This document shows, in pieces, positions 1 through 12,440 of a DNA stretch of 64,000 nucleotides. The notes below the pieces were generated by a model that was not told where the DNA came from, ran no database searches, and saw only the letters and a program-made list of their open reading frames with translations. This stretch comes from Ailurus styani (Eukaryota > Chordata > Mammalia > Carnivora > Ailuridae). Both the position numbers and the translations under genes were made by a program. Each line of letters starts with the position of its first letter. Within the stretch, counting starts at the first letter, position 1. The stretch spans positions 186,248-250,247 of the forward strand of contig LNAC01001227.1 in the NCBI GenBank assembly GCA_002007465.1, read 5' to 3'.

Positions 1-590
1 TGGAAAACTTAAAGAGACTTTATGTTGAACAAAAGTAAATCATTGTAATTATTCATGACAGCTTTTCTGATCAAGATAAATGACATCCATTATGTTGACT
101 ACCAAATAAAGAATTTGACTAAGATGTTAGAAAAGAGTTGTTAGAGAACCAGGATGAATGGCCATTTAGGAAATGTGCCAATGGACTGCTGTGTAAGTCT
201 GAACGGAGTGTTTCTTGGAGTTGGTTCTGATTCAAATTCAAACTCAGTTCTAATTCCTTGTGCACAGCTAACTCCATAAAGTAATTAAAAGAACAGTTAA
301 AAGAACAATAAAAGAACATAAAGTAATTAAAAAGAAAACAGGCATTATGATCTTTCAGTGGGGCTCTCCTAATCTAAGTATTATTAGACATTACAGGATG
401 TAAATAGGAGAAAGCCATGGGCTACCAATATGGATCCTAAGTCCTCCCTGTCACATGAAAGGCAGGCATGTTGATGGCAACACCATCCTTTTTCAGTTCT
501 TTTGGTCAAAATTCTTGGGGTCATCATCTATTCCTCCCTTTCTCCCACATTGCATGTCCAATTCTTTGGGAAATTCTATTTATACCACTT

Positions 591-803
591 TATTTTTTTA
601 ATATTTGTTTATTTATTTATTTATTTGAGAGAGAGAGAGAGAGAGAGCATGAGCAGGGGAGGGATAGATGGAGAGAATCTTCAAGAAGACTCCCAGCTAA
701 GCACAGAGCCCAACATGGAGCTTGATCCCATGAACTATGAGATCACAACCTGAGCCAAAACCAAGGATTGGATGTCTAACTGACTGAGCTATCCAGGAGC
801 CCC
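591..803 (-). mobile_element. Carnivore tRNA-SINE, antisense
   Basis: TTATTTATTTATTTATTTGAGAG tail complement, GAGCTATCCAGGAGCCCC head complement; flanks TACCACTTTA / TATCACTTTA are the diverged target duplication. Confidence 0.9.
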
Positions 804-839
804 TGTTAGTATCACTTTAAAAATAGATATACATCTGTT

Positions 840-1525
840 ACAATCACACTGGTCAGAGTCCCCATCATCTCATGACTATCCTGCCTTAGCCTCCTAACTC
901 CCTTCACCTCTTCCAAGTATCTATTCTCAACTAGGTAACTAGGGTAAATCTTTTAATTTTAAGTCAGATGATAACATTTTAAAAAAATTTTTTGATAACA
1001 TTTATTTATTCAAAGTTCTCCAAAGGCTCCTCATCTCACTCAGAGTAAGACCTGAACCACTTACAATGGTCTATAGAAGACTAACCATCTCTAACCATAG
1101 CCACCACTTTCCTTACCTCTCTGAATTGATTTTAACTCTTTCCCTACTTTTTAAATCTCCTCCCATACTGACTATGCTGCTGTCCCTCAAGCACACCAAG
1201 CAGAGTCCTGCCTTGGGGCAGATGCACCCAGTGGTTTCCCCTGTCTACATTAAATTCCTTCACCTTCTTCAAATCTCAGCTGAGCTTCCTAGTGAGCCTT
1301 TCCCATAATGATTTTAAAAAAATAATTCCTTACCATATCTGCACTGTTGTATTTATTTTTCTTTTTGTCTATAAAATTTTTACTTCTAACTTACAATATC
1401 ATTTATTTATTTGGCCTATTTCTTTTCCTGGGTATCAGTCTTTCCCTTTCCCAACTAGCCACATCTGAATATATGCTCTATATGAGGAGGGAATTCATTC
1501 TCTGATATATTCCAAGCACTTAGTA
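840..1525 (+). repeat. Probable L2 (LINE-2) remnant
   Basis: Diverged pyrimidine-rich sequence with L2-like 3' phrases (CTCCTCATCTCACTCAGAGTAAGACC; CCTTCACCTTCTTCAAATCTCAGCTGAGCTTCC). Called by memory of the family; an 80-codon ORF here is incidental. Confidence 0.6.
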
Positions 1526-1529
1526 AGCC

Positions 1530-2785
1530 ACTTTGTTTTTCTGAGTGGACTAATACCAGTCAATTATGACTTTTTCTTAATCAGTGTCAGATATTGTAAT
1601 TAGGATGATTCATAACAGTCTGCCCACTGCATTGAACATAATGCTATTCATTGGTACTAACACTTGGTTGGGATGACAGGAAGAGCCACGTAGCACTGCA
1701 CCTTAAACCACTTTTTAGGATATCATCAATTTAATTTTGAAATTAGTGACATTAATCATATCCTTTGGGGCCTCCTTTCAAAAGTATGTACCATTTTAAA
1801 GAACCATCATGAGTTGAGATATTTTAGGCCCTGCACCCTTAAAGGAATTGTCATCTATGTAGTTAAGTAACTATTTCACTAATGGATAGAATGTGAATTA
1901 AATGAAGAATTGTTTCTATAAAGATGGAGTATTTGGAGAAAGTGAGTTGCTAATAAGAATTTTAAAAGATTAGCAAAAATCCTAAAAATCTAGGTAGATC
2001 CTACATACAAATTACCTGAAAATGTGTTTAAGCTCTGACTCTATTTAAAATAATCTTAAATTAGTAATCTTAGACAATGCTTTATAGATGTAAGATTATT
2101 CAAGAATAAGGAGGCACAACTACAGTCAGTAAAACCAATAGAAAAAGGAGTAACCTTGGCCTTATCAAAAGATTGGAGAATGAATGTATATTTACATGTT
2201 TTCAATTACATATACTCTTTCACACAGATTTTATTTTCTCAACCATCTGAGAGTTAAGACATGATGTTCATTTTCTCCTAAATAGTTCCTTAAAACAGAC
2301 AAGTATTTCCTGTTTCTTTGTGTTTTCTAAAAATAATGACATTCTCTTCCATAACCACTGCACAATTATGAAAATCAGGAGAAATTTACAGTGTCAAGAC
2401 ATTACCATGAGAATAATACTCATATTTAATCTACAAACCTTAACCATATCTTGCTAACTTCCTCAATAATATCTTCTGTAGCACAAGAAAAACCCAGGTC
2501 CTGTGTTGCTTTGATCATTTGGTTAAGTGATGTCTACAAGTTTCTCTATTGTATTAAATTTATGATTTTTTTCTTTTGTGCTTAAGTAATTTGTAGAAAA
2601 ATACTTTGAGAATATGTAAATATTCTCTTCTCCTCCCCACTCCCCTGACTACCGCTTGGTCTACTATCCAGTATTATTTTATATAGTTACTGTGTCTTTT
2701 TGGTCTTTAATCTGAAATAGTTCAGCAAAATTTCTTTGTCTTTGAATATATTAATAGTTTTGAAAAGTGGATGGCAGTTATTTTA
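1530..2785. other. AT-rich stretch without recognisable gene
   Basis: No ORF, exon-like block or clear repeat recognised. The first 590 bases of the window are likewise unassigned. Confidence 0.5.
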
Positions 2786-2789
2786 TTTT

Positions 2790-2826
2790 ACTTTATTTTA
2801 TTATAAAGATTTTATTTATTTATTTG

Positions 2827-2859
<33 letters not shown>

Positions 2860-3015
2860 TTACAAGTAGGCAGAGAGGCAGGCAGAGAGAGAGAGAGGAG
2901 GAAGCAGGCTCCCTGCCGAGCAGAGAGCCTGATGCGGGGCTCGATCCCAGGACCCTGAGATCATGACCTGAGCTGAAGGCAGAGGCTTTAACCCACTGAG
3001 CCACCCAGGTGCCCC
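2790..3015 (-). mobile_element. Carnivore tRNA-SINE, antisense
   Basis: Complement of the SINE head at 2994-3015, GA-rich middle, A-rich tail; flanks GGCAGTTATTTTA / GACAGTTATTTTA are the target duplication. Confidence 0.93.
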
Positions 3016-3540
3016 TGACAGTTATTTTAGAAAAGTCCTCACAGTTTGGGTTTTTCTGATATTTAATAATTAACAACCAATTATGAATACATGTTATAAT
3101 TTTTAAAGTCCAATCCATTTAATTGAGAGGCTTTTTCCCATAAAATTGTACTGTTTGTGTTTAACAATTATTTACCAAGATTTTATTATGATTATTTTGT
3201 CTTGTTTGTCCACTAATAAAAATTGTAATAACAATGAATTCAGAAGAATCAGAGTTAGACATTAAAAAAATTCTTCTCAGTGCATTATATCATGGATGAG
3301 GAATGTCAATTTATTCCACTTTTGATGAGGTCAACTCTGATCCTCTGGTTAAGGTTTCTGTGTATTCTAGAATCAAACAAATGTACTGGGAGACAGATTT
3401 TCCACTATAAGAGTAGAGAATTAAAATATGGAATGAGAGAAGTTAGAATGAATCCTGGGCTATTGGATTAGAAATGGAGAGATCAGTATAAATTCATAGT
3501 TTTTAAGAGAAAAAAAGAGGCATAGGTATAGGGGAGTGAG

Positions 3541-3564
3541 TGTGTGTGTGTGTGTGTGTGTGTG
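3541..3564. repeat. (TG)12 microsatellite
   Basis: Uninterrupted TG repeat within otherwise unassigned AT-rich DNA (3016-4235). Confidence 0.95.
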
Positions 3565-4249
3565 CACATGCTTGTGAATAGCTCTGAGTGCTTAGACCGC
3601 CTAAAAGCAGAGACATCCTAGAAGCAATAAGCTCACTTAGTATTGAGATCTTGGTCTCTAAATACCATCCTCCACAAAAAGAACCGAGGCACTTTAGATA
3701 AATGGATGATTCCAGAATGGAGGAGAGAAGTCTGTAACTTCTATAAACTTCCGCTTACTATTTTTATCTTAATTTTTATCTAGGTGACAAAAATTCTTGT
3801 GGATTTAGTTATGATTACAATTTTTATTACTGTAGAAATAACCAAAACAATGTAATTACATTGAATGTTTGGTTTATAATTATTAAACATAAAAATACAA
3901 TTTTATTAAAAATCCTCTCTTAATGAAAAGAATTAGACTTTAAAAAATTATAGCATGTATTTATAATTAACGTTATATTACTATAATCTACAGGATTCAG
4001 CATAAATTCTTTCATAATTTTTTATAGACCAAAGTACTGAGAAATCTTGGTCAGATAAATATGGAAATAAGAATGGAGAAAGTTTTGTTAAGCAATGCTA
4101 TTTGATTTGTCGAACTCCTTTTGAGTTATGTACCCAAAATTATACAAGGAACTATCATCAATTATTATTAATGATGACTCAGCTAACCACTCTTACTGAT
4201 ACCCCTTCAATTTTATTGAAAGCAAAGAAATGGAAATATTCTAACTTTC

Positions 4250-4276
4250 TTTTTTTTTAAGATTTTTTTTTATTTG

Positions 4277-4319
<43 letters not shown>

Positions 4320-4473
4320 AGATCACAAGTAGGCAGAGAAGCAGGCAGAGAGAGAGGAGGAAGCAGACTCCCTGGCGAGCAGGGAGCCCGATGCGGGCCT
4401 CGATCTCAGGACCCTGAGATCATGACCTGAGCCGAAGGCAGAGGCTTTAACCCACTGAGCCACCCAGGCGCCC
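4250..4473 (-). mobile_element. Carnivore tRNA-SINE, antisense, exact target duplication
   Basis: ATATTCTAACTTTC occurs at 4236-4249 and 4474-4487 with no mismatch, so the insertion is young. It contains a long AG run (4281-4317). Confidence 0.95.
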
Positions 4474-4489
4474 ATATTCTAACTTTCAA

Positions 4490-5280
4490 ATGTATTTGTC
4501 ATCTATAAGTAGCGTAATTCCCTTTCTAAACATGCATCAGTATTTCATTTTGTGTTAATTGACACACTGGGATTTATAACACTCCAGACAAGTGTATTAC
4601 AATAAGGAGAAAAAAAGATATTTATCTCTTTTTTATAGAGAAAAGCAATTATGATGGGGGAGTTTGGAAAATGGAAAATTTAGCCAATTACATATGAAAT
4701 TGGATCTAGACAGTGATTCCCTTTATGCTATCTTTGTCAGCACAACCTTTGGAAATATCACCAAAGATACAAGTACTCCAGTCTGAAGACTACTGAACTC
4801 AATCTTATATAAGGTCCTTTTTTATTTCTAATATTTTTTTGAAATATAAACGTCAGGAAATTTGGCATAGCACAATTTTTGCCAACCACTGGTTAGCAAG
4901 TCACTGCGGTTTGTTGCAGTAGCAAAAAAGATTCACAGCAATAAATGAGGTAAAAGGATATTTGAATTTCTATTGTTGAAAAAGTTAGTAAATATTCTTA
5001 AACTATTTTACACTTTAAAAGGAACGGTTTGGAAGCCTTCAAGATTGGAACAAAAGGTTTGTGGTGGATTTGATCTGGCACATAGTTAACAATGATGAAT
5101 TATGAACTATTTGGATATGGTCAAAATCATTCAAGATATCAAAAATTTTTAATTATAGCCATTAGTGATTGGAAAATTTTAGCTATGGATTTGTGTAAGG
5201 GGGACATAATCAGTCTCCTCTTTTTTCTCTTAATGTTTCTGTTTTTGTCCTGGTGATAGGAGGTGAAATAAACTGAAAAT
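4490..5280. other. Unassigned AT-rich DNA
   Basis: Nothing recognisable; a 64-codon minus-strand ORF at its end overlaps L1 sequence and is not a gene. Confidence 0.5.
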
Positions 5281-5284
5281 TGGG

Positions 5285-5440
5285 AGCACGTATTGCATGG
5301 AGCATGGGGTGTTATGTGCAAACCATGAATCATGGAACACTATATCAAAAACTAATGGTGTACTGTATGGTGACTAATATAACGTAATAAAATAAAATAA
5401 ATAGATATGTAAGAATAAATAAATAAAAGTTCTTTATCCA
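5285..5440 (+). mobile_element. L1 3' end fragment
   Basis: Contains the 3' UTR phrases GGAGCATGGGGTGTTATGTG and ATCAAAAACTAATGGTGTAC and an A-rich tail, shared with 29535-29715. Confidence 0.8.
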
Positions 5441-5519
5441 TTAAAAATATTTAAAACATGTAGATACTGGCCAAAGGATTTTACAAATATAAATATAAAT
5501 ATAAAATATGTGTCAAGAT

Positions 5520-5850
5520 TTACAGCTCAAGAGGCATTCATATTGGAAAGGAAAAAGTAAAATTTCTATGTCACTATTTGTGGATGACATAATATTATAT
5601 ATAGAGAACACCCTCAATCACCAAAAGACTAGTAAAACTAATAAATGAACTCAGTAAAGTTAACATACAGATTATTATGTTAATAACAAATTAACATACA
5701 GATATGCAGAAGTAAACATGAGTGACACATATTTGTATCTTATATATTGCATGAACAAAAAAAATCAGCCTTATGTTATGAGATTATTGGGTAAGACAAG
5801 CAGTATCAACATGAAGGAAAAGCAACTCCTGAGAAGTTAGATATTTTGTC
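5520..5850 (+). mobile_element. Old L1 ORF2 fragment
   Basis: Translates to the RT active-site block (LFVDDIILYIEN) near 5570-5605 followed by diverged ORF2 text; interrupted by stops. Confidence 0.7.
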
Positions 5851-7429
5851 ATCCTCAGTAGGTTTCCACATGTTGTGGCCTTTATGGGGTATGAACAAAT
5901 ATGGGAAGAGAGCATGAGGACATCAAATTATAATAGGAAGGGTTGACGCTTGGTGAGGTTAGAGAGGTTTGCAGGACATTAAAAATGTTACATTGTTACA
6001 TTACACTAAAATCTATATGGCAGGAAGTAAATATGGTAATTGATAGTATAGAAAAATAAATTGATAAGAGGAAGCTAAATCTGAGAACCTCTAGTAGACG
6101 ATTGAGAAGGACAAAAACGGTCTATAGAGGCTGGAGAGTAGAAATACAACCTAGAAAATAGCGGTCTTTTCTAAGTGTCAATCACAGTAGAGGAAATACA
6201 AGAAAATATGTATCAAATATATAACTGGAGTAACAAAAGGCTTCTAAAGAGAGAAAGATAATGAAATATGTAGATAAAAATGGATCATTGTATTTTAGGA
6301 AATAAATAATGAAAAGAGAATCACACATTATTTCAGCAACATGTTCTAACTACAAGGGGAAAGACAGGTAACCTACACGCTAAAGGAACAGAACAACACA
6401 GACCCCAGATTATTTCCTGCAGCAGGTGGCAATGGATATAGAATAATACACTGTTCAAATATTTATGACCCAATAGTTCTACTCAATCAACTCATCCGTC
6501 ATGTGGGAGGACAGCAGAAAGTTTTAGTTATTTAATGTCTTAGAAATGTAGACTCACACATAATGCCCAAAATTATTTCAGAAAGAAGCAACAAAAGTGA
6601 CTAATCAAGAAAGATATGGGAAAGCAGAACAGGAGGAAAGCAAGGGGAGACAGAAGAATATGTGTGTCAGCAGGACTACCGGGTAAGTCCTTCTGGAATC
6701 AGCAAAACTAAGTGCGAGAGGAAATGCTGAGTTTATTACTTAGGAGAATTTGTGGTTGAATTTTTCACCTCTTGCCATGCTCTTCTTCCTTCCACAGTCC
6801 TCCTTCCCTGGCTACTGTCTCTAGGGTTAGCAAGGGAAGGAGAAAGTAAGCATGAAGAGGAAGTAAATTTGGAAGGAATGAGGAAATGTAGTCAATGTGA
6901 GGACTATGACCTCTTCCTAAAGAGGGAAAGGAAGTAAAAGTGAGCAACTCTGAATTACAGCAATCAAAATGAGGGTTACAATGTGTTCACAAAAAAGCTC
7001 ATATGATTTGGAAGGCTATGACTTTGGGTTAAAGGACTGTTAATTTTCCATGTCAGTTTTCGTTCTTAAGACTATGTTGTGGAACAATATTCAACTGACC
7101 TGACTTGAACATTACTGGTCCTTACACAGACATGATGGGCAGAAAAGGGATTGTAGCAAGAGCCGTGCAGAACATAGGGCCAAGATTAAGACCTTCAGGC
7201 TGTTCCAAATTCTGAAAACATTATGGTGCTATTTCATATACATACTTAAAAATTCAAACATGAGTAAGGAAGCCCGACTAGATTCTAGATTATTCCCCAA
7301 CAATTACTCCTTCAATGGTTTTTCTGTACTTAGAATATGAAAAATTTCCTCCAATTACATTAATTTGATGGTACCCTAAGCACATGCTTAGTCTTTCTGT
7401 TAGGTAGGACTTTACTGAGAATGTAGTCT

Positions 7430-7430
<1 letters not shown>
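5850..7430. other. Unassigned DNA without gene
   Basis: Short ORFs of about 60 codons at 6750-6950 on both strands show no family features. No splice-bounded exon recognised. Confidence 0.45.
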
Positions 7431-7435
<5 letters not shown>

Positions 7436-7475
<40 letters not shown>

Positions 7476-7480
7476 CGCGC
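7436..7480. repeat. (TG)n(CG)n alternating purine-pyrimidine tract
   Basis: About 16 TG units pass directly into seven CG units, followed by ATGCACGCAC. All alternating purine-pyrimidine, a candidate Z-DNA former. Confidence 0.95.
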
Positions 7481-8014
7481 ATGCACGCACCTGTATCACT
7501 CTTTCTTGATTCCTATCAGTGAAATTCACACATCCTTATTTAGCAAACCCCTCTTGCTTCTTAGCTTTCCTCTCTGTAGGATTTCCTTGTTATTTTCCTA
7601 GGTCCTCATGTGTTACTCTTTTATGTTCCCATTTGATGATCCTTTCCTCTTTACGTAGTGCCCGCCACCTCTCTCTTTCAAATAGATCACACTCCTATTA
7701 GTTCATAACACATCTTGAATTTAGTTTATTCAGCTTATTTACCTCTTTCTTTACTCTTCTAGCCCTACAAAAACTTTCTTTCTTACCAGAAACAGTAACC
7801 CGTTTCCTTCCTCCTCTCTCTCTAGCCTTAGACTGTTCCATATCTGCGTCTCAATGAGAGAGATGACAATGATTTGGTCTTATCCCATACTGATGCTCCT
7901 CCATATTATTCCTGCCTTTTAGAAATGCTGTTAAGACTTAAAGAGGCAATTATTATGAAGTGCTTGCCACACTGAATGAGAAAAATTAGATGAACATTAA
8001 AGTGTAGCTTTGGG

Positions 8015-8210
8015 TTTGGGACACCTGGATGGCTTAGTTGGTTAAGCGTCTGCCTTCAGCTCAGATTGTGATCCTCGGGTCCTGAGATCAAGTCCCATAT
8101 CAGGCTCCTTGCTTGTTGAGGAACCTGCTTCTCCCTCTGCCTGCCTCTCCCCCTGCTTGTGCTCTCTATCTCTCCGACAAATAAATAAATAAAGTCTTTT
8201 TTTTTTTTTA
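8015..8210 (+). mobile_element. Carnivore tRNA-SINE
   Basis: GGGACACCTGGATGGCTTAG head, AAATAAATAAATAAAG tail; target duplication GTGTAGCTTTGG / GCGTAGCTTTGG. Confidence 0.92.
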
Positions 8211-8699
8211 AAGCGTAGCTTTGGTTGTGTGCCACGGAGTGAGTTGGGAAAGACTGAGCTGAATATGAGCATTTTATGTCATTGATATGCACTCCAGTTT
8301 TGTCTTATGCCCACTGTACACATTGGGTTTAAGGCCCTATGGTAAAATGATAAAAAAGAAAAATTCTTCTTCTCTAGGGGAAGGGCTTAAACCTCACTTT
8401 TGCAGCATCAATAATGAAAAAAATACTCCAACCATTTTAAAAAATTTGAACATTTTGCTTCCTCACTTTCTCCTTACCTTGTTGCATATTTGGTGTCTAA
8501 AACAAAAGGTTTAGGATCATACTGTTGTTGCTGTTATGATCTCTAATTTTTCTTTAGGTTTCCCATTTCTATTTCAAGGATTATTTATTTCATTCACATA
8601 GTTTCATAACCCTACTTAAAACAATTCTTCAGACTTAATTCCCATGTTTAGTTGGTTTTATTGCTCCTAATAATCCCTTTAATATCTAACATCATAGTC

Positions 8700-8953
8700 A
8701 ATGATGAAAAGCTAAAAGCTATTAAGATCTGGAGTAAAGGAAAGATAATCACCACTTCAAATCAACACACAAAAATCAGTAGAGTTTTTTATTCACTGAC
8801 GATGAACTGTCTGAAAAGAAATTTAAAAATCCAATTTACATAAACATCAAAAAGAATAAAATGCTTAGGAATAAACTTAACAGAGGTGGTTAAAGACATG
8901 TACACCCCAAACCATAAAACTTTGGTGAAAACAATTTAAACAGGCACAAATAG
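8700..8953 (+). mobile_element. Old L1 ORF2 fragment interrupted by the SEC22A copy
   Basis: The translation carries diverged ORF2 text (NPIYINIKKNKMLRNKLNR-like; ACACCCCAAACCATAAAACTTT at 8902-8922). It ends where the SEC22A copy begins. Confidence 0.75.
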
Positions 8954-10616
8954 AGTGGGGCTCGCGTCACTCAGAGAGGCAGGTCTCAGCTCCACAGGTC
9001 TCCTCTGCTGGTTGAAATGTCTATGATTGTATCTGCATCCATCATTCGTGTCAGAGATGGGTTGCCACTTTCTGCTTCTACTGACTATGAACAAGGCACA
9101 GGCATGCAGGAGTGCAGAAAGTGTTTTAAAATGCTCTCGAAGAAACTTGCTCAGCTTCCTGATAGATGCACCCTGAAAACTGGACATTATAACATTCATT
9201 TTATTAGCTCTCTGGGAGGGAGTTACATGATGTTGTGCACTGAAAATTACCCAAATGTTCTGGCCTTCTCTTTCCTGGATGATCTTCAGAAGGAGTTCAT
9301 TATTACTTATAACATGATGAAGACAAATACTGCTGTCAGACCACATTCTTTCACTGAGCTTGATAACTTCATTCAGAAGACCAAGCAGCGATATAAAAAT
9401 CCCAGGTCTCTTTCAATGAAGATAAATCTGTCTGACATGCAGATAGAAATCAAGCCCCCTTATCAAATTTCCATGTGTGAACTGGGGTCGGCCCATGGAG
9501 TCACATCTGCATTTTCTATTGACTATAAAGGTGCTGGTAAGATTTCTTCTGCTCATCAGCGACTGGAAACAGCGGCTCTGTCAGGGATTGTGGCATTTAT
9601 CCTCAATCTGTTATGTGCGGCTCTGAATTAATTTGGAGGTTTTCATGCCATAGAAAGTCTTTTGCAGAGTGATGACGAAGATTTTTAAATACATTGTTGC
9701 ATTTTTCCTTGGAACAGCAGCCTGCCTTTACCAGTGTTATTTACTTGTCCATTACACGGGCTGGCTGGGGGAATGTCAAATCTTTTTTGATTTTTGGCTC
9801 AATCTGTCTGTGCAACATATATCTCTATGAATTGCTCAACCTGTGGCAGCTTTTCTTTCACGTGACTGTGGGAGCGTTTGCTACACTGAAGATCTGGCGA
9901 AGGCAAGCCCAGAGCAAGCCTCCTGATTACATACGATGTCTGACACCATCCTTCAGACAGATTGCCCTGGCTTCCGGGGGAGAAAGGAGGGAGCACATCC
10001 TAACTGCCACTGTGATGAAGAAACCTTTCACCACAATCAAGCAGCTCTGCTTTCTTTCTCTCCAACTATCCTTTTTGTTGTAAGTCAGCATGGCATGCCT
10101 GGGAGCGTGCAGTTCCTGCTAACTCCTCATGTTAGTCATGAGATTATTATTCAGAGAAGGAGGAGACTTCTCTCTCCAGGGCCACGACCGTGGAAGAACA
10201 GTCAGAAGCCATTTGGAGACTTGGCCAGAGGTCCCGAATCCTTCTGAAGAGTTCAATCAAAAAATGTGTGTGGTAATGCTCTGAGCACCAAGGGGGACCT
10301 CTACAGCCTGGGTTCGTTTTGTGAGGCATGAGTACAGTCCCCCAAAAACGATGTCATGGAGTTTATGTTTAAAACAACTTGCTAAATATCAGATTATTTG
10401 CACATGTGTGGTACCATGAGTTTATGAAATCCAAGATGGCATGGAATTGGTTCTTTTTCCTGTTATATTTTTGCTTGAATCCTAACTCTGGAAATCACTT
10501 GATCTAGGAGAAGGCTTTTTTGAGCTTATTTCTAGAACATCACAAGTATTGAAAACATAGTAACATATGTTTCCTTTCTAGGCCATGTTTGTAGTTTCTT
10601 TTGAAATCATTTTTTA
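8954..10616 (+). pseudogene. SEC22A: Processed pseudogene of SEC22A
   Basis: Intronless copy of SEC22A, a longin-domain, ER-Golgi SNARE-like membrane protein. The coding remnant spans 9017-9943: the first 204 codons (from MSMIVSAS, through [13 protein letters not shown] and [10 protein letters not shown]) read openly and then stop at 9629-9631. A second stop follows near 9687, and the C-terminal part resumes in other frames ([20 protein letters not shown] near 9820-9890), so at least two frameshifts plus a 4-base insertion just before the old stop codon at 9941-9943 are present. About 60 bases of 5' UTR precede the ATG. The 3' UTR seems to run at least to the SINE at 10617 and possibly beyond, to about 11640; I found no poly(A) tail or target-site duplication. 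It landed in an old L1 ORF2 fragment. Not functional. Confidence 0.9.
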
Positions 10617-10817
10617 GGATGCCTGGGTGGCTCAGTGGGTTAAAGCCTCTGCTTTCGGCTCAGGTCATGATCTCGGGGTCCTGTGATCGAGGCCCGCATC
10701 GGGCTCCCTGCTCAGCGAGGAGCCTGCTTCCCCCTCTCTCTCTCTCTCTCTGCCTGCCTCTCTGCCTCCTTGTGATTTCTCTCCCTCTGTGAAATAAATA
10801 AATAAAATCTTTTAAAA
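10617..10817 (+). mobile_element. Carnivore tRNA-SINE
   Basis: Head GATGCCTGGGTGGCTCAGTG, tail AAATAAATAAATAAAATC; target duplication AATCATTTTTT on both sides. Confidence 0.94.
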
Positions 10818-10819
10818 AA

Positions 10820-11640
10820 ATCATTTTTTAAACTTGTGATTTGTTAGATTATAGCCATTGTTCCCCAGACTTCAATCACTTGAGTATTAAACATATTATT
10901 TCTTAGTATTTATCTTTTAAATCTTAAAATAGTTTAAAAACAAACTAATCTTTACTCCAGGAGGAAAACCAGCATCAATTTACAATCAGTAACTACAAAA
11001 TAAGACAAAAAATATTATTAAATTCTAACTGGATACTAATGCCTCCCAGGGCTCTGAATCCAAGAAGCCTGCTCTTTGTTGCCAGTGAGAGAGATGTTAC
11101 CCAGGACCAAACTGAGGCTCTCTCTGTGGAATCATCAGAAGGATAAAATTGTGAAGGGAATGACATTTTCACTGTGAGCCTATATTATTGACTTCTGTGT
11201 TGTATACCACCTAAAATCCCCTTGTGTGCCACCAGTGGTGTGGGTCCTGTTCCATGGAAACACTGATCTGTACTCAGAGAATCAGAAGGTAACTTCTCCC
11301 AGCAGCTCGTTCTATTTTGTGGCTTCGAGGAATTCAGCACCTAGTATCTTAGAGAATTTGTTTGCTTTCTGGTGACATTACAAGGTTGTTCAAGCAGTTA
11401 TGAACTAATAATATAGGAAGAACAGTTTGATTCCACTAGCAATATCTGCAACTCTCTTGGTTTGGAAAGATACCTTCATTAGTGATTTTCTTTTGTTTTT
11501 AAAGAAAAGATTCCAAGCAAAGTATATATAAGGTACTAAAACTTGATATTCAGAAAATAGTGGACCCGTTACATACAATCCATGTTACTGGATGTATTTA
11601 TTAAGCAGAATAGCCTAGAGGGGTGAAGTCATTGAACTAC
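10820..11640. other. Unassigned; possible 3' UTR of the SEC22A copy
   Basis: No ORF. It lies between the SINE and old L1 debris, contains moderately GC-rich text near 11040-11330, and could be retroposed 3' UTR because no poly(A) end was found before it. Confidence 0.35.
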
Positions 11641-11654
11641 CATGTTTGCCTGAA

Positions 11655-12440
11655 CCCAGGCAAACCCACTGTGGAAAACAATATAAAGTTTTCTCAAAAA
11701 ATTAAAAATAGAATTGCCACATGATCCATTAATCTCACTTCTGGAAATCAACCCAAAAGAAATGAAGCAACCTAAATATCCATTGACAAATGAATGGATA
11801 AAGAAAATGTGGTATATTCATACAGCAGAATATTATTCAGCCTTAAAAAAGGAAATTCTATAGTAAATAATACTATGTTATATACTTAAAAATTTGCTGA
11901 TGATGTAGATGTTAAGTGTTCTTATCACAAGAAAATAAGAGAACCCTCTTGCGTTGTTGGTGAGAATACAAACTGGTGCAGCTACTCTGGAAAACAGTAT
12001 GAATGTTCCTCAAAAAGTTGAAAATAGAACTACCTTAGAACTACCCAGCAATTGCACTACTAGGCATTTACCCAAAGGATATAAAAAAACAAGAAACAGA
12101 TCTTAACTATAGAGAACAAACTGATGGTTACCAGAGCCGGAGGGCGGGGGGAATGGGTGAAGTATGTGATGGGAATTAAGGAGGCACTTGTGATGAGCAC
12201 AGGTGATGTATGGATGTGTTGAGTCACTATATTGTACACCCAAAACTAATATTACACTGTATGTTAACTAATTAGAATTTAAATTAAAATGTTTTTTAAA
12301 ATCTGTTGAGTTTCTATACATTAATATTGAAAAAATCTAAAAACAAAATTAAGAAAACAATCCCATTGACATAACAAAAGAATGATTCCTGGAGTCAGCC
12401 TGCTGTAGAAAGAGATCTATTAAGTCTGCCACTTAATCCT
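11655..12440 (+). mobile_element. Old L1 fragments (ORF2 end and 3' UTR)
   Basis: Two ORF2-end blocks in tandem (11660-11900 and 11938-12090, both with the TGGAAAACA..ATG..TTCCTCAAAAA.TTGAAAATAGAA type text). These are followed by the 3' UTR (ATGGTTACCAGAGCCGGAGGG at 12123) and another ORF2 piece near 12300-12400. Confidence 0.8.

Noticed and set aside
9936..10247. 103-codon plus-strand ORF after the SEC22A remnant
   Set aside because: Shadow frame over the last SEC22A codons and 3' UTR.
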